64,000 nt of DNA from Oceanospirillum sp048268485 (GTDB lineage Bacteria; Pseudomonadota; Gammaproteobacteria; Pseudomonadales; Halomonadaceae): positions 55,818 through 119,817 of the forward strand of contig JBLWVL010000009.1 in assembly GCA_048268485.1 (NCBI GenBank). The letters are read 5' to 3'. The position numbers and the translations under genes are program-made. This document shows positions 9,118-18,155 of the stretch, one piece after another. Every line of letters starts with the position of its first letter. The stretch's first letter is position 1. Below the pieces are notes generated by a model. It saw nothing but the letters and a program-made list of their open reading frames with translations, was not told the origin of the DNA and did no database searches.

Positions 9118-9322
9118 CTTGTGGCTCCGATGGCCCTAAGCGGGTTAAAAGATAACTGACTTTCTCTTCCGTGGCCTGGCGCTCTTGCGTCAGGGCTTCC
9201 AGTTCTGTGGCCTGTTGGTTAACTGTATTTTTGAGTCGCTCGTTCTCTTTGCGCAGATCAACGCAAATCAGCAGCAACTCATGTATCTGTTTTTCCAACT
9301 GATCTAAATCGTCAGTGTCCAT
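9110..9322 (-). CDS. ZapB-like short coiled-coil protein (TIGR02449 type)
   Basis: 70 residues from ATG 9322. Almost wholly a coiled coil of leucine/isoleucine heptads (LDQLEKQIHELLLICVDL, RLKNTVNQ, VSYLLTRLG). It matches the small protein family found directly upstream of zapA in many gammaproteobacteria and often called TIGR02449 or ZapB-like. The role is inferred from the partner: probably a Z-ring accessory factor. A longer reading to 9505 was rejected because the extension has no helical pattern and lies in the divergent promoter region with ygfB. Confidence 0.8.
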   Translation of the reverse strand: MDTDDLDQLEKQIHELLLICVDLRKENERLKNTVNQQATELEALTQERQATEEKVSYLLTRLGPSEPQDE

Positions 9323-9531
9323 AAAATTATCTTTAGCTGAGGATACCCGTACTATAGATCTGCGATTGTAACTGGTCAATTGACGTGAATGAATACTAAC
9401 TTCCTGACAAATGAGCTTTTTCTCGTCAAAATAGGGAGTAATCCAGTGATTCGTGAACCGGTTCTCTATTATTGGGGCCGGGTGAGTCGAAATTATTTTA
9501 TTCAAGTACCTGCCGGAGAAAGGCGCCAGTT

Positions 9532-10134
9532 ATGACTGATGTTCAACAGCAAACCGAAATTCAACAGCCTGTTTTTGCTCAGATCAGTGATCTGTTTTTA
9601 CGTAATGGGTGTTTGCATGCACCTGCCGAGTTACACGGGGACCTCTGCGGACAGCTTTGTGCCGGACAAGTACCGGATTTGGATACCTGGTTACGTCAGG
9701 CGATGCAATTTATGGATGTGGCTGAGCTGGATGGCGATAAATCCAAGGTGGAGTTGGCTGAGCTTCTGGAGCAGACTGAAACTGGTATTAAAGATCAGGA
9801 TCTGAGCTTTAAGCTGCTGATTGCAGATGAGGACTTCTCATTAAATGAGCGTATGCAGACGCTTTTGGAGTGGTGCGAAGGTTTTCTGTCCGCTTTGGCA
9901 GATAATGAACACTATAAAGACGGTAAACTCTCAGAAGAGCTGAAGGATGCCCTCAAAGATCTGGAAAAAATCGCTGAGATGGATGAGCAGTTGGATGAGG
10001 ATGAGCAGAATGAACAGGATCTGTTCGCTGTCAGCGAATATGTCCGTATGACCGCTATGATGCTCTACACCGAATGCAATCCTTCGGCTCCCCAGTTAGA
10101 TGAAGCCGCCCAGGAAGCCAAAAAACTGCAATAG
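9532..10134 (+). CDS. ygfB: UPF0149 family protein YgfB
   Basis: 200 residues. UPF0149/YgfB member: N-terminal ISDLFLRNGCLHAPAELHGDLCGQLC, central EWCEGFLSAL, and a very acidic C-terminal part with VRMTAMMLYTE. In Pseudomonas aeruginosa YgfB is reported to influence beta-lactam resistance through the AlpA pathway; no such role can be read from this sequence. ATG 9532 is chosen because GGAGAAAGG lies upstream; the frame stays open to 9472 but lacks a ribosome site. It starts the ygfB-pepP-ubiH-ubiI gene order, a conserved group. Confidence 0.9.
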   Translation: MTDVQQQTEIQQPVFAQISDLFLRNGCLHAPAELHGDLCGQLCAGQVPDLDTWLRQAMQFMDVAELDGDKSKVELAELLEQTETGIKDQDLSFKLLIADEDFSLNERMQTLLEWCEGFLSALADNEHYKDGKLSEELKDALKDLEKIAEMDEQLDEDEQNEQDLFAVSEYVRMTAMMLYTECNPSAPQLDEAAQEAKKLQ

Positions 10135-10249
10135 GTTTTATAACCTTCGTTAGTATTACCCCGTGTAGTTACTGTCACCGTATTGATCGCGTGCCGCACA
10201 TCAGGTCCAGAGAGCCGCTGACCTGAGAAGTTGAATTTCAGGAGTCGAT

Positions 10250-11686
10250 ATGACGCAAGTAAGCAGTACCCGGCAGAAGCAGCTTCAGGCTGGAGCCAGC
10301 CTGACTGAAAAAGCTTTGATAAACCGCAATATCACTGCTGCAAAGGAAACGTATGCTATTCCCCCTGAAGAGTATGCTCAAAGACGACAGCGCCTGATGG
10401 ACCAGCTGCCGGAAGGCAGTATTGCGGTTTTGCCGGGAGCCGGAATACGTTATCGCAACAATGATGCAGATTACGCCTTTCGTCAGAATAGTGATTTTTA
10501 TTATCTGACCGGTTTTGCCGAAGAAGATGCCTGGTTGGTGTTAACACCAGGACACAAAGATGGCGACAGTCACCTGTTTTCGTTGCCAAAAGACAGGGCA
10601 CAGGAAGTCTGGACCGGCTTTCGAATCGGTCAGGAAGTGGCAAAAAACGATTATGGCATAAGCGAAGCTTACACACTGGATCAGCTGGATACCCGACTGC
10701 CAGAGCTGCTTGATGGTGCGCAATACCTGTTCTACCCGATGCAGGGAGATGATGTGCTGAGCCGTCGTATCAATGATTGGTGTCAACGGGTGCGTCAGAA
10801 AGCCCGTATGGGGGCAACCGCACCGGAGCAACAGCATAATCTGCTGCCGCTGATTCATGAGATGCGCCTGATTAAAAGTGACGCAGAGCTTGAGGTGATG
10901 CGAGTGGCGGCACAGATCTCTGCTGAGGCCCATAGCAAAGCGATGCGTGTATGCGAGCCGGGCATGATGGAGTATCAGCTGGAAGCAGAATATCTCTATC
11001 ATTTCATGCGCTCCGGTAGCCGCTTCCCAGCGTACAATACCATTGTTGGCGGCGGCGCTAATGCCTGTATTCTACATTATGTACAGAATGATAAGCCGCT
11101 GAATGACGGCGACCTGGTGTTGGTGGATGCGGGTTGTGAACTGCAGCACTATGCGGCAGATATCACCCGAACTTTCCCGGTATCCGGTAAGTTTAGCCCC
11201 CAGCAGGCAGCGCTCTATCAGATTGTCCTTGAAGCTCAGTATGCAGCTATTGATCAGGTGCAGGTGGGTCTGGATTGTCATGCACCACACCGTGCTGCCC
11301 TGAATGTACTCTGTCAGGGGCTGCTGGATCTGGGGCTTCTGGCCGGAACGTTGGATGAAGTGATCGAATCGGAAAGCTATCGTCGTTTCTTTATGCATGG
11401 CACCAGTCATTGGCTGGGGATTGATGTGCATGATGCAGGGCGCTACAAGATTGATGGTCAGTCACGGCCTCTTGAGGCGGGTATGGTGCTGACCGTGGAG
11501 CCTGGGCTTTACGTTGCCCATGACGATGACACTGTAGACGCGCACTGGCGCGGAATTGGCATCCGTATTGAAGATAATGTCATCGTTACCGAATCTGGCC
11601 CTGAGGTGATCACCTCGGGTGTGCCGAAAAATATTGCCGAAATTGAAGCAATTATGACCGGTCAGGGTGTTGGACTGACCGTATAG
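10250..11686 (+). CDS. pepP: Xaa-Pro aminopeptidase II
   Basis: 478 residues. Removes the N-terminal residue preceding proline; cytosolic dinuclear Mn enzyme. The pita-bread ligands are visible as LVDAGCELQHYAADITRTFP, MHGTSHWLGIDVHD, LTVEPGLY and GIGIRIEDN. The protein has about 38 residues before the point where E. coli PepP (441 residues) begins. The ATG is well supported by CAGGAG five bases upstream, so the extension appears real. It is followed closely by ubiH. Confidence 0.95.
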   Translation: MTQVSSTRQKQLQAGASLTEKALINRNITAAKETYAIPPEEYAQRRQRLMDQLPEGSIAVLPGAGIRYRNNDADYAFRQNSDFYYLTGFAEEDAWLVLTPGHKDGDSHLFSLPKDRAQEVWTGFRIGQEVAKNDYGISEAYTLDQLDTRLPELLDGAQYLFYPMQGDDVLSRRINDWCQRVRQKARMGATAPEQQHNLLPLIHEMRLIKSDAELEVMRVAAQISAEAHSKAMRVCEPGMMEYQLEAEYLYHFMRSGSRFPAYNTIVGGGANACILHYVQNDKPLNDGDLVLVDAGCELQHYAADITRTFPVSGKFSPQQAALYQIVLEAQYAAIDQVQVGLDCHAPHRAALNVLCQGLLDLGLLAGTLDEVIESESYRRFFMHGTSHWLGIDVHDAGRYKIDGQSRPLEAGMVLTVEPGLYVAHDDDTVDAHWRGIGIRIEDNVIVTESGPEVITSGVPKNIAEIEAIMTGQGVGLTV

Positions 11687-11726
11687 CGAATACGACCTGA
11701 AACAGGTCATATACAGGAGACAACCG

Positions 11727-13079
11727 GTGACAATAGCCGTTTCAGCTTCCCAGGAAGCCCGTCAGATACCCGCTTACGATATTGCCATTATCGGTGGTGG
11801 TTTAGTGGGAGCGAGTCTTGCCTGCGCACTGGAAGGTTTTGCCCGTGAGCATAACTGGTCGATTGCTGTGGTTGAGGCTGTAGCTGCTGCCCACAGCTCA
11901 GCAGACGCTGATATCAAAACCAGTTACGATGCCCGCTCAACGGCCCTCTCCTGGGGTACCCGTCATATCTATGAACAGATCGGGCTCTGGCAGCAGCTGG
12001 AATCCCACGTTGCACCGATTAAACAGATTCATGTCTCCGACAAAGGTCATCTGGGGGCTACCCGGTTGAATGCGGCAGATCATCATGTGGATGCGCTGGG
12101 CTATGTCGCACCGAATATCGCCTTGGGTCAGACTTTGTTAAACGGCGTTAAACAGGCACGGCATGTGGAATGGTTCTGCCCGTTTAAAGTGACCGGCTTT
12201 GACATTAATGCCGAGAAGCACCGGCTGACCCTAAGCTGTAGTGATGACGGTAGCGAGCATCAGATAGAGGCTGGCCTTGTGGTGCTGGCGGACGGAGGTC
12301 AGTCCGGGCTGAAGCAACAGCTGAATATTGTCGACCATGTTCGCCCTTATGATCAGTACGCCATTGTCTGCAATCTCACTATGAGCCAGCCCCATGAAAA
12401 CTGGGCTTTTGAACGTTTTACCGCAGATGGCCCTATGGCCTGGCTACCATTGCCTGGTGTCAAAGATGTCGCTCTGGTCTGGACGGTTCCTGCTGAGCAG
12501 ATCGATGAGGTTAATGCACTGACTGAAGCGGAATTTAAGCAAAAACTGCTGCAGCTGTTCGGCTTTCGCCTGGGGGATATAGAGCGCATTGGTGAGCGCC
12601 ATCAGTATCCACTGACTCTGGTGCGTGCTACCGAGCAGGTGCGCCCCGGTTTGGTCGTTATGGGCAATGCTGCTCACTATATGCACCCGGTCGCAGGGCA
12701 GGGTTATAACCTGGCTTTACGGGGTGTGGCCGAGCTTGCAGGTGTACTGCACGAAGCGGCGCAAAAAGGCGAAGCACTGGGCAGCCTGGCTGTTCTGCAG
12801 CGATACCTGCAGCGTCGTGAACAGGATCAGGATGCGGTAATCGGTTTCAGTGATGGTCTGATCCGCCTGTTTGCCAACGGTAATCCGGTACTGGGTCATC
12901 TGAGGGCCGGAGGCCTGATGTTGCTGGATCGTCTGAAGCCTGCCAAACGCTGGTTTACTCGTCAGGCGATGGGGATTGGTGGCTCATCGGTACGCTTAAA
13001 TGCGCTGACAGACACTAACGCTCTGACAGGCACTAGGACTCATGATAAAGCCACTCAGCCTGTGGCAGGAGAGATCTGA
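11727..13079 (+). CDS. ubiH: 2-octaprenyl-6-methoxyphenol hydroxylase
   Basis: 450 residues. FAD monooxygenase of ubiquinone synthesis (C1 hydroxylation). The dinucleotide-binding IIGGGLVGASLACAL is at about residue 21, the middle motif VLADGGQSGL at about 190, and the GD-like motif appears as GNAAHYMHPVAGQGYNLALRG. It starts with GTG behind CAGGAG. Its stop overlaps the ubiI start (TGATG), so the two are coupled. The Asn in GNAAH replaces the more common Asp, as in E. coli UbiH. Confidence 0.9.
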   Translation: MTIAVSASQEARQIPAYDIAIIGGGLVGASLACALEGFAREHNWSIAVVEAVAAAHSSADADIKTSYDARSTALSWGTRHIYEQIGLWQQLESHVAPIKQIHVSDKGHLGATRLNAADHHVDALGYVAPNIALGQTLLNGVKQARHVEWFCPFKVTGFDINAEKHRLTLSCSDDGSEHQIEAGLVVLADGGQSGLKQQLNIVDHVRPYDQYAIVCNLTMSQPHENWAFERFTADGPMAWLPLPGVKDVALVWTVPAEQIDEVNALTEAEFKQKLLQLFGFRLGDIERIGERHQYPLTLVRATEQVRPGLVVMGNAAHYMHPVAGQGYNLALRGVAELAGVLHEAAQKGEALGSLAVLQRYLQRREQDQDAVIGFSDGLIRLFANGNPVLGHLRAGGLMLLDRLKPAKRWFTRQAMGIGGSSVRLNALTDTNALTGTRTHDKATQPVAGEI

Positions 13080-14350
13080 TGAACGAGCAACAAGCGAGCG
13101 GCCTGCTGCAATACGACCTGATTATTGTTGGTGGCGGCATGGTCGGTGCCGCAATCGCCTGTGGTGTTGCGCCAACCGGCATGAAGATCGCGCTTTTGGA
13201 AGCGGCAGATCAGGAGCCTGTATGGAATCCACAGGGTGTTGACCCTCGAGTCAGTGCCCTGACCGAAGCCAGTCGCCTGTTTCTGGAAAGCCTGAACGCC
13301 TGGGGTGGTATGGTTGAAAACCGAGTCACACCGTACCAGCAGATGAAGGTCTGGGAATCGGACGGCACCGGCCATATCGAATTTAACTGTGATGATGTCT
13401 TTGCCGAGAACATCGGTCATATCGTAGAGAACAGCGTGACGCTGACCTCTCTTATTGAGCAAAGTAAGCAGTTTGACAATATTCACTGGCATCGTGACAT
13501 CCGTATCGAAGGTATCAGTCCTGCTTCGGAGCAAAAAGGTGAGAACGCGCCGCAGCGACAGGTGTATCTGCAGGATGGTCGTGTATTGCAGGCCGGTCTG
13601 ATTGTTGCGGCCGATGGTGCCCGCTCCCGCCTGCGTGAATGGGGTGGTTTTGAAACCCGTGAATGGGACTATGATCACGAAGCGATTGTTACCACTATCA
13701 AACTGGAGCAGTCTCATCAGGGTACCTGCTGGCAGCGATTTATGCCCACAGGCCCACTGGCGCTGTTGCCGATCACCTTTAATGGTGACGAGCATTATTG
13801 TTCCATTGTCTGGTCGACGACGCCGGAAGAGTGTAGCCGTCTGATGGCGCTGGATGATGCCAGTTTCTGCGCTGAGTTATCCCTGAGCTTTGAACACAAA
13901 CTGGGCAAGGTGCTGAGCTGTGATCCTCGTTTCAGCTTCCCGCTGCGTCAGCGTCACGCCAAACACTACTGGCAACCTGGCCTGGTGCTGGCCGGTGATG
14001 CGGCTCATACCATTCACCCGTTGGCAGGGCAGGGCGTAAACCTTGGTCTGCTGGATGCTGCTACGCTGGTGGAAGAGCTGACCGCTGCCTGGCAGCGCAA
14101 ACAGCCGCTGGGTATCGAGCAGACGCTGGGCAAATATCAGCGTCGGCGTATGCCGGACAACCTGAAAATGATGGCACTGATGGAAGGCTTTAAACGTCTT
14201 TACGGCCCGGTTCCTTTGCCCCTGCGCTGGTTGCGAAATACCGGCATGAGTCTGGTAAACAATACACCGCTGGTGAAAAAGCAGCTGTTGCGTCAGGCGC
14301 TGGGTGAGCGGGATGGGCTTCCGGACAGCGCCCGGGTACAGTTGGCCTGA
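13079..14350 (+). CDS. ubiI: 2-octaprenylphenol hydroxylase (UbiI/VisC type)
   Basis: 423 residues. Flavoprotein monooxygenase for ring C5 hydroxylation in ubiquinone synthesis. Motifs: LIIVGGGMVGAAIACG near the N-terminus, DPRVSALTEAS, VAADGARSRLREW and GDAAHTIHPLAGQGVNLGLLD. It shares a start/stop overlap with ubiH. UbiI versus UbiF cannot be separated with full certainty by eye; position after ubiH favours UbiI. Confidence 0.9.
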   Translation: MNEQQASGLLQYDLIIVGGGMVGAAIACGVAPTGMKIALLEAADQEPVWNPQGVDPRVSALTEASRLFLESLNAWGGMVENRVTPYQQMKVWESDGTGHIEFNCDDVFAENIGHIVENSVTLTSLIEQSKQFDNIHWHRDIRIEGISPASEQKGENAPQRQVYLQDGRVLQAGLIVAADGARSRLREWGGFETREWDYDHEAIVTTIKLEQSHQGTCWQRFMPTGPLALLPITFNGDEHYCSIVWSTTPEECSRLMALDDASFCAELSLSFEHKLGKVLSCDPRFSFPLRQRHAKHYWQPGLVLAGDAAHTIHPLAGQGVNLGLLDAATLVEELTAAWQRKQPLGIEQTLGKYQRRRMPDNLKMMALMEGFKRLYGPVPLPLRWLRNTGMSLVNNTPLVKKQLLRQALGERDGLPDSARVQLA

Positions 14351-14448
14351 TACCTGACCTGTTGCGATGCTGTAAGATATGAACCTCGTACATTAAATAC
14401 AGTCAGATAGCCGTTAAATATCCCATTAAATTTTTAACAGGAGACATC

Positions 14449-14973
14449 ATGTCCGCCATCGAAATCAAATACCTGTGGAGTGAGCAGGTCTATCTGGAAG
14501 CCAGCGATGAGCACACCAAACTTGGTGCGGCGAATACGAAAGATAAGATCGTCACTCTTGTGGTTGGTGCTCTGATTCTGCTTAGCGTATTTATGATGTT
14601 TGAGCGTGGTTTCCAGCCAGCAGATTCTATGGCGCTGATACTGGCGGTTTACTGGTTTCTGATTCGCGGTCGTATGCATAGAAAACTGCTGCTAAATCGT
14701 TTTCAGAAAAGCGACCAGAAAGATCAGCAGATCAGTCTGCTGATTGATGATGACGGCGTCAGCGCAAAAACCGGGGACAAAACAGAAGGCCAGTTTGGCT
14801 GGGGTGATATCACTAAAGTGGTTCGTACCCCGCGTGGTTTTCTGCTGTACCGGGGCATAAATTATATTTGGGTTCCTTTGGCTGCTTTTGCAGATGATGA
14901 GTCCTGCGAGCGCTTTGCGGCTCTCTGCGAGCGAAAAGCTGGCGCTTTTGCGGATAAATCAGACGCTCAATAA
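14449..14973 (+). CDS. YcxB-like membrane protein
   Basis: 174 residues. Two adjacent membrane helices (about 43-60 and 65-80) are followed by a cytoplasmic region ISLLIDDDGVSAKTG..EGQFGWGDITKVVRTPRGFLLY, the hallmark of the YcxB-like domain. No catalytic residues are known for the family and I cannot assign a function. The spacing and a terminator after it make it a separate unit from ubiI and the methyltransferase gene. Confidence 0.65.
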   Translation: MSAIEIKYLWSEQVYLEASDEHTKLGAANTKDKIVTLVVGALILLSVFMMFERGFQPADSMALILAVYWFLIRGRMHRKLLLNRFQKSDQKDQQISLLIDDDGVSAKTGDKTEGQFGWGDITKVVRTPRGFLLYRGINYIWVPLAAFADDESCERFAALCERKAGAFADKSDAQ

Positions 14974-15004
14974 GTCTGATTTTCGCCTCTGGTGGGGGCA
15001 GGGT

Positions 15005-15043
15005 AAAACAGGCAGGGGCAACCCTCCCTGTTTTAGTTATAAT
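15005..15043 (+). terminator. Terminator after YcxB-like gene, adjoining -10 of next gene
   Basis: AAAACAGG (15005-15012) pairs with CCTGTTTT (15027-15034), with an inner AGGG/CCCT. Four T residues follow and a TATAAT at 15038-15043 is a likely -10 for the methyltransferase gene. Confidence 0.65.
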
Positions 15044-15099
15044 GCGCACCTACAATCGATACCCGATATCTCAATCCCTGTGTCAGTGAGAAAAACACC

Positions 15100-16302
15100 A
15101 TGTCAGTAAGCCCTTTAGCCACTCTGCGCCTGCGTAAAAATGCCGAGCGCCGTATCCGTGCCGGTCATATTTGGCTATACAGCAACGAAGTGGATACCAA
15201 GATTTCTCCGCTGCGCAATTACACTGCTGGTCAGCAGGTGGTCGTTGAGGGCTATAACGGAAAGGTGCTGGGTACCGCTTATATCAATCCGCAGACCCTG
15301 ATCTGTGCCCGTATGATCAGCCAGAACCCTGAGCAGGTACTGGACAAATCCCTGTTGGTGCACCGGATTAAGATCGCTCTGGGTCTGCGTGAATTGGCGT
15401 TCCCGACTCCACACTACCGTTTAGTGTATGGTGAAAGTGATCTGTTACCGGGTCTGGTGGTGGATCGCTTTGGCGATGTGCTTTCGGTACAGCTGAATAC
15501 CGCCGGTATGCAGGTGCTGGAAGACGATATTCTGGATGCGCTGGAAAAAGTGGTTAAGCCCCAGGCGATTGTGCTGCGTAACGACGGCGGTATGCGTAAG
15601 CTGGAGGGTTTGGAGGAAGAAACCCGTGTAGCCCGTGGCACTCTGCCGGATGAGGTTTATCTGGAAGAGAACGGCGTTAAATTCCATGTGCCGATTCTAA
15701 GTGGCCAGAAAACCGGATGGTTCTACGATCACCGTATGAACCGTGCCCGTCTGCAGCATTACTGCAAAGGCAAAAAAGTACTGGATCTGTTCAGTTATGT
15801 GGGTGGCTGGGGTGTGCAGGCCGCAGCGGCTGGTGCAAGTTCTGTACTTTGTGTTGATGCCTCAGAAACGGCATTAGATGAAGTGGAGAAAAACGCCAGT
15901 CTGAACGGTGTCAGCGACAAAGTTGAAACCATGCTGGGGGATGCTTTTGAAGCACTGAAACAGCTGATTCAGGAAGGTGAGCGTTTTGATGTGATCGTGC
16001 TCGACCCACCCGCCTTTATCAAACGCCGTAAGGATATTAAGAATGGTGAGCTGGCTTATCAGCGTATCAATCAGCTGGCGATGCGCCTGCTGGAGAAAGA
16101 TGCCATTCTGATCTCGGCTTCCTGTTCGATGCATCTGGCCTATGATCGCCTGATCGATATCGTACGCAGTACCTCCCGCCATGTGGATCGTCAGGCTCAG
16201 ATTCTGGAGCAAGGGCATCAGGGTGCCGATCACCCGGTGCATCCTGCGATTCCGGAGACCGCTTATCTGAAATCTCTGGTTGTTCGCGTTTTCCGTGACT
16301 GA
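15100..16302 (+). CDS. rlmI: Class I rRNA methyltransferase, RlmI-like (23S rRNA m5C)
   Basis: 400 residues. An N-terminal PUA domain (LRKNAERRIRAGHIWLYSNEV) is followed by an EEHEE-like linker and a Rossmann methyltransferase. Motif I is VLDLFSYVGGWGVQAAAAGA, the acidic loop is LCVDASETAL, motif IV is VLDPPAFIKRRKDI, and motif VI holds the catalytic Cys in SASCSMHL. E. coli RlmI methylates C1962 of 23S rRNA. The assignment to RlmI rather than a paralogue is by overall order and length (396 in E. coli). Confidence 0.88.
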   Translation: MSVSPLATLRLRKNAERRIRAGHIWLYSNEVDTKISPLRNYTAGQQVVVEGYNGKVLGTAYINPQTLICARMISQNPEQVLDKSLLVHRIKIALGLRELAFPTPHYRLVYGESDLLPGLVVDRFGDVLSVQLNTAGMQVLEDDILDALEKVVKPQAIVLRNDGGMRKLEGLEEETRVARGTLPDEVYLEENGVKFHVPILSGQKTGWFYDHRMNRARLQHYCKGKKVLDLFSYVGGWGVQAAAAGASSVLCVDASETALDEVEKNASLNGVSDKVETMLGDAFEALKQLIQEGERFDVIVLDPPAFIKRRKDIKNGELAYQRINQLAMRLLEKDAILISASCSMHLAYDRLIDIVRSTSRHVDRQAQILEQGHQGADHPVHPAIPETAYLKSLVVRVFRD

Positions 16303-16324
16303 TACCCGAGGCCACAAGAACAGG

Positions 16325-16392
16325 TTATCCACACCGGCTGCTCGGCAGGAGGCTGTGGGTAACTCTCTGGCGGGTAACGTCTTTGTAGATAA
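16325..16392. other. Cluster of three DnaA-box-like nonamers
   Basis: TTATCCACA (16325-16333) is a perfect DnaA box. TGTGGGTAA (16354-16362) and TGTAGATAA (16384-16392) are reverse-orientation boxes with one mismatch each. They lie at the 3' end of the methyltransferase gene and the poorly conserved N-terminus of the thioesterase frame. No AT-rich unwinding region adjoins, so an origin is not indicated. Confidence 0.35.
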
Positions 16393-16393
16393 C

Positions 16394-16864
16394 ATGCCTG
16401 CTGATAACGCTGCCACTTTGAGCTGGCCCTTGCCGGAACAGGGGCAGCAACATCCCTTTCTTTTGCCCATCAGTGTAACGTCGGATGCCATTGACCACTA
16501 CGGACACGTCAATAATGTGGTCTATCTGAAGTGGCTGGAGGAAGCGGGTTGGGCACATCTCCATCAGTTGGGCATCACCCTTGAGCGTTATGGCGCCTGG
16601 GATGTTGCCATGGTGGTACACCGGCATGAGCTGGATTATGTCGCTCCCGCCCATGAAGGTGATCAGCTGATTATGGCTACCTGGCTGGAGCGTCATAACC
16701 GCATCAGCGTCTTCCGCCGTTTTGAACTCAAGCGGATCTGTGATGGCAAGACACTCTTCAAAGCCTATAGTCATTACGTCTGCACCTATATGAGCAGCGG
16801 CAAAGCCCGACGTATCCCGAAAGCGCTGACAGAGTGTTATGATCTGGCTTGTCCATCGGGCTGA
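16394..16864 (+). CDS. Acyl-CoA thioesterase, 4HBT hotdog family
   Basis: 156 residues from ATG 16394. The 4HBT active-site region DHYGHVNNVVYLKWLEEAGWAH is clear (Asp and His-Val-Asn-Asn core), followed by VVHRHELDYVAPAHEGDQL. Likely hydrolyses acyl-CoA thioesters; the substrate is unknown. The frame is open to 16280, overlapping the preceding gene by 23 bases, with possible TTG 16280 or GTG 16295 starts. None has a good ribosome site, and the extra residues are unlike the family, so I place the start at the ATG with reserve. Confidence 0.78.
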   Translation: MPADNAATLSWPLPEQGQQHPFLLPISVTSDAIDHYGHVNNVVYLKWLEEAGWAHLHQLGITLERYGAWDVAMVVHRHELDYVAPAHEGDQLIMATWLERHNRISVFRRFELKRICDGKTLFKAYSHYVCTYMSSGKARRIPKALTECYDLACPSG

Positions 16865-16909
16865 GTCTGATGGCACTCTGACTTAGTATCTCCGGGACGA
16901 CAACACGCT

Positions 16910-17734
16910 ATGAAGCTCTATCTTTACCTCTCTTTCCGCCATCTTGATGTACTGCGCAATAATCGCCTGCACTTTACCGGAGCTGTGGAGCGCCAGGACC
17001 CATTTGAGGTCAATCGGCCGTCCGTACGCAAAGCGCCGGATCAGACCCCGATCAGTAAGGAAGACTTCCAGGCCGAGTTGCGTCGTCAATACTCTGCGCT
17101 GCCAAAACATATGCAGGCGTTGGTGACGGAGGAGTATTTCTGCGAACAGGCGGCAAAAAAACGTCCTGCCATTGAAAAGCAGATGCGACAACGTCAGCAG
17201 CCGAAAGTCAAAAAGTTGCCTGACCCGAAAAAGCTGCAATCTTTAGCACTTTGTCGTTTTTTTAAAGCGCCGGACAATCCGGTGTTGTGGGAGCGCTATG
17301 GCGATAACTACAAAGGTTTTGTTATCGAACTGGACGGTGGCCACAGCTATTTTATGCACCCGAAGCATAAAGAACAGCCACAGGTACTACGCCCTGTCAT
17401 CTACAGCAATGAACGGCCCTCAGTTAAGGCTCGCGTACAGCCTTTCCCGTCTCTCTTTTATCGGGGCGAGGGCTGGAGTTCTGAAGCAGAGGTGCGCCTT
17501 GTTCGCCCTAAAGAGGCGGCTGATAAGGTGGCTAATGCCAGTAATCAGGAGTTTTTTCTGTTTAATTTTCCTCCTGGTTTGGTCAAAAAGGTGATCACAG
17601 GCTGCAATGCTTCAGCAGATGATCGTAAGCAGCTTAAGCAGCTGCTTTCTGTTGATCTGCGCTATAAAAAAGTGAAACAGGCTAATCTTTGGCTGGATCC
17701 GGATCTGTATGAGCTGCACGTAAAACCCGCCTGA
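16910..17734 (+). CDS. DUF2971 family protein
   Basis: 274 residues. It opens with LYLYLSFRHLDVLRNNRLHFTG, and the middle contains ALCRFFKAPDNPVLWERYGDNYKGFVIELDGG, the DUF2971 core in which the protein notes whether a condition is met (W..YG....G). It ends with VKKVITGCNASADDRKQL. No enzyme activity has been established for the family to my knowledge. A Lys/Gln-rich region (about 80-110) is probably helical. It is not obviously co-transcribed with the next gene, which is about 420 bases away. Confidence 0.75.
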   Translation: MKLYLYLSFRHLDVLRNNRLHFTGAVERQDPFEVNRPSVRKAPDQTPISKEDFQAELRRQYSALPKHMQALVTEEYFCEQAAKKRPAIEKQMRQRQQPKVKKLPDPKKLQSLALCRFFKAPDNPVLWERYGDNYKGFVIELDGGHSYFMHPKHKEQPQVLRPVIYSNERPSVKARVQPFPSLFYRGEGWSSEAEVRLVRPKEAADKVANASNQEFFLFNFPPGLVKKVITGCNASADDRKQLKQLLSVDLRYKKVKQANLWLDPDLYELHVKPA

Positions 17735-18155
17735 TCGTCCTCTCTGATAAGGTTGTGAAAGTATTGGCCTAAGCAGGTGATAATTTAGCGTTAGAGTGCA
17801 AAGCGAAGCGCGCTCATCAAATGACGGCTTGTATTGACGGGGTGGCCACCTCGTGGACTTAGTCCACCCTGCTTTGGATTTTTTTCACCATTTCTCAGGG
17901 GAGGCAATGGCGAAGATCTCTACTTTGTTTCCCCTTCCTCCGCTTTCTTCTTGACTGGCCCAGAAAACATTCGATTTATTACTGGTTTTATTTCCAGTGT
18001 TCGCTATGCTTCTCACCGCTAACCTTCTGTTTTTTCTTAATTTAACTGTCAGGTAATTTTGCGGTTAATGTTCCTGCCCTGAATGTGAATACGGGTGTGT
18101 TTTGTAAATGTAGTTTGTGATCGTAGCTTTATAAATGCGATTTGTAGGTATAAAC
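17735..18155. other. Intergenic region, with a strong hairpin at 17839-17868
   Basis: I see no supported gene in these 421 bases. GGGTGG (17839-17845 region) and CCACCC (17863-17868) can pair. Within them, GGTGGCCACC (17841-17850) is palindromic and GTGGACTTAGTCCAC (17853-17867) forms a second hairpin. A T-rich stretch follows, so it may end the DUF2971 transcript. Confidence 0.4.

Noticed and set aside
9323..9505. Upstream extension of the ZapB-like protein
   Set aside because: No coiled-coil pattern; lies in the divergent promoter region with ygfB.
16910..17734. DUF2971 protein as part of a defence island
   Set aside because: No nuclease, toxin, transposase or other defence gene adjoins; all neighbours are ordinary metabolic or membrane genes.
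17834..18022. 62-codon frame in the DUF2971-YdjM gap
   Set aside because: It runs through a strong hairpin and T-rich DNA and has no protein-like pattern or ribosome site.
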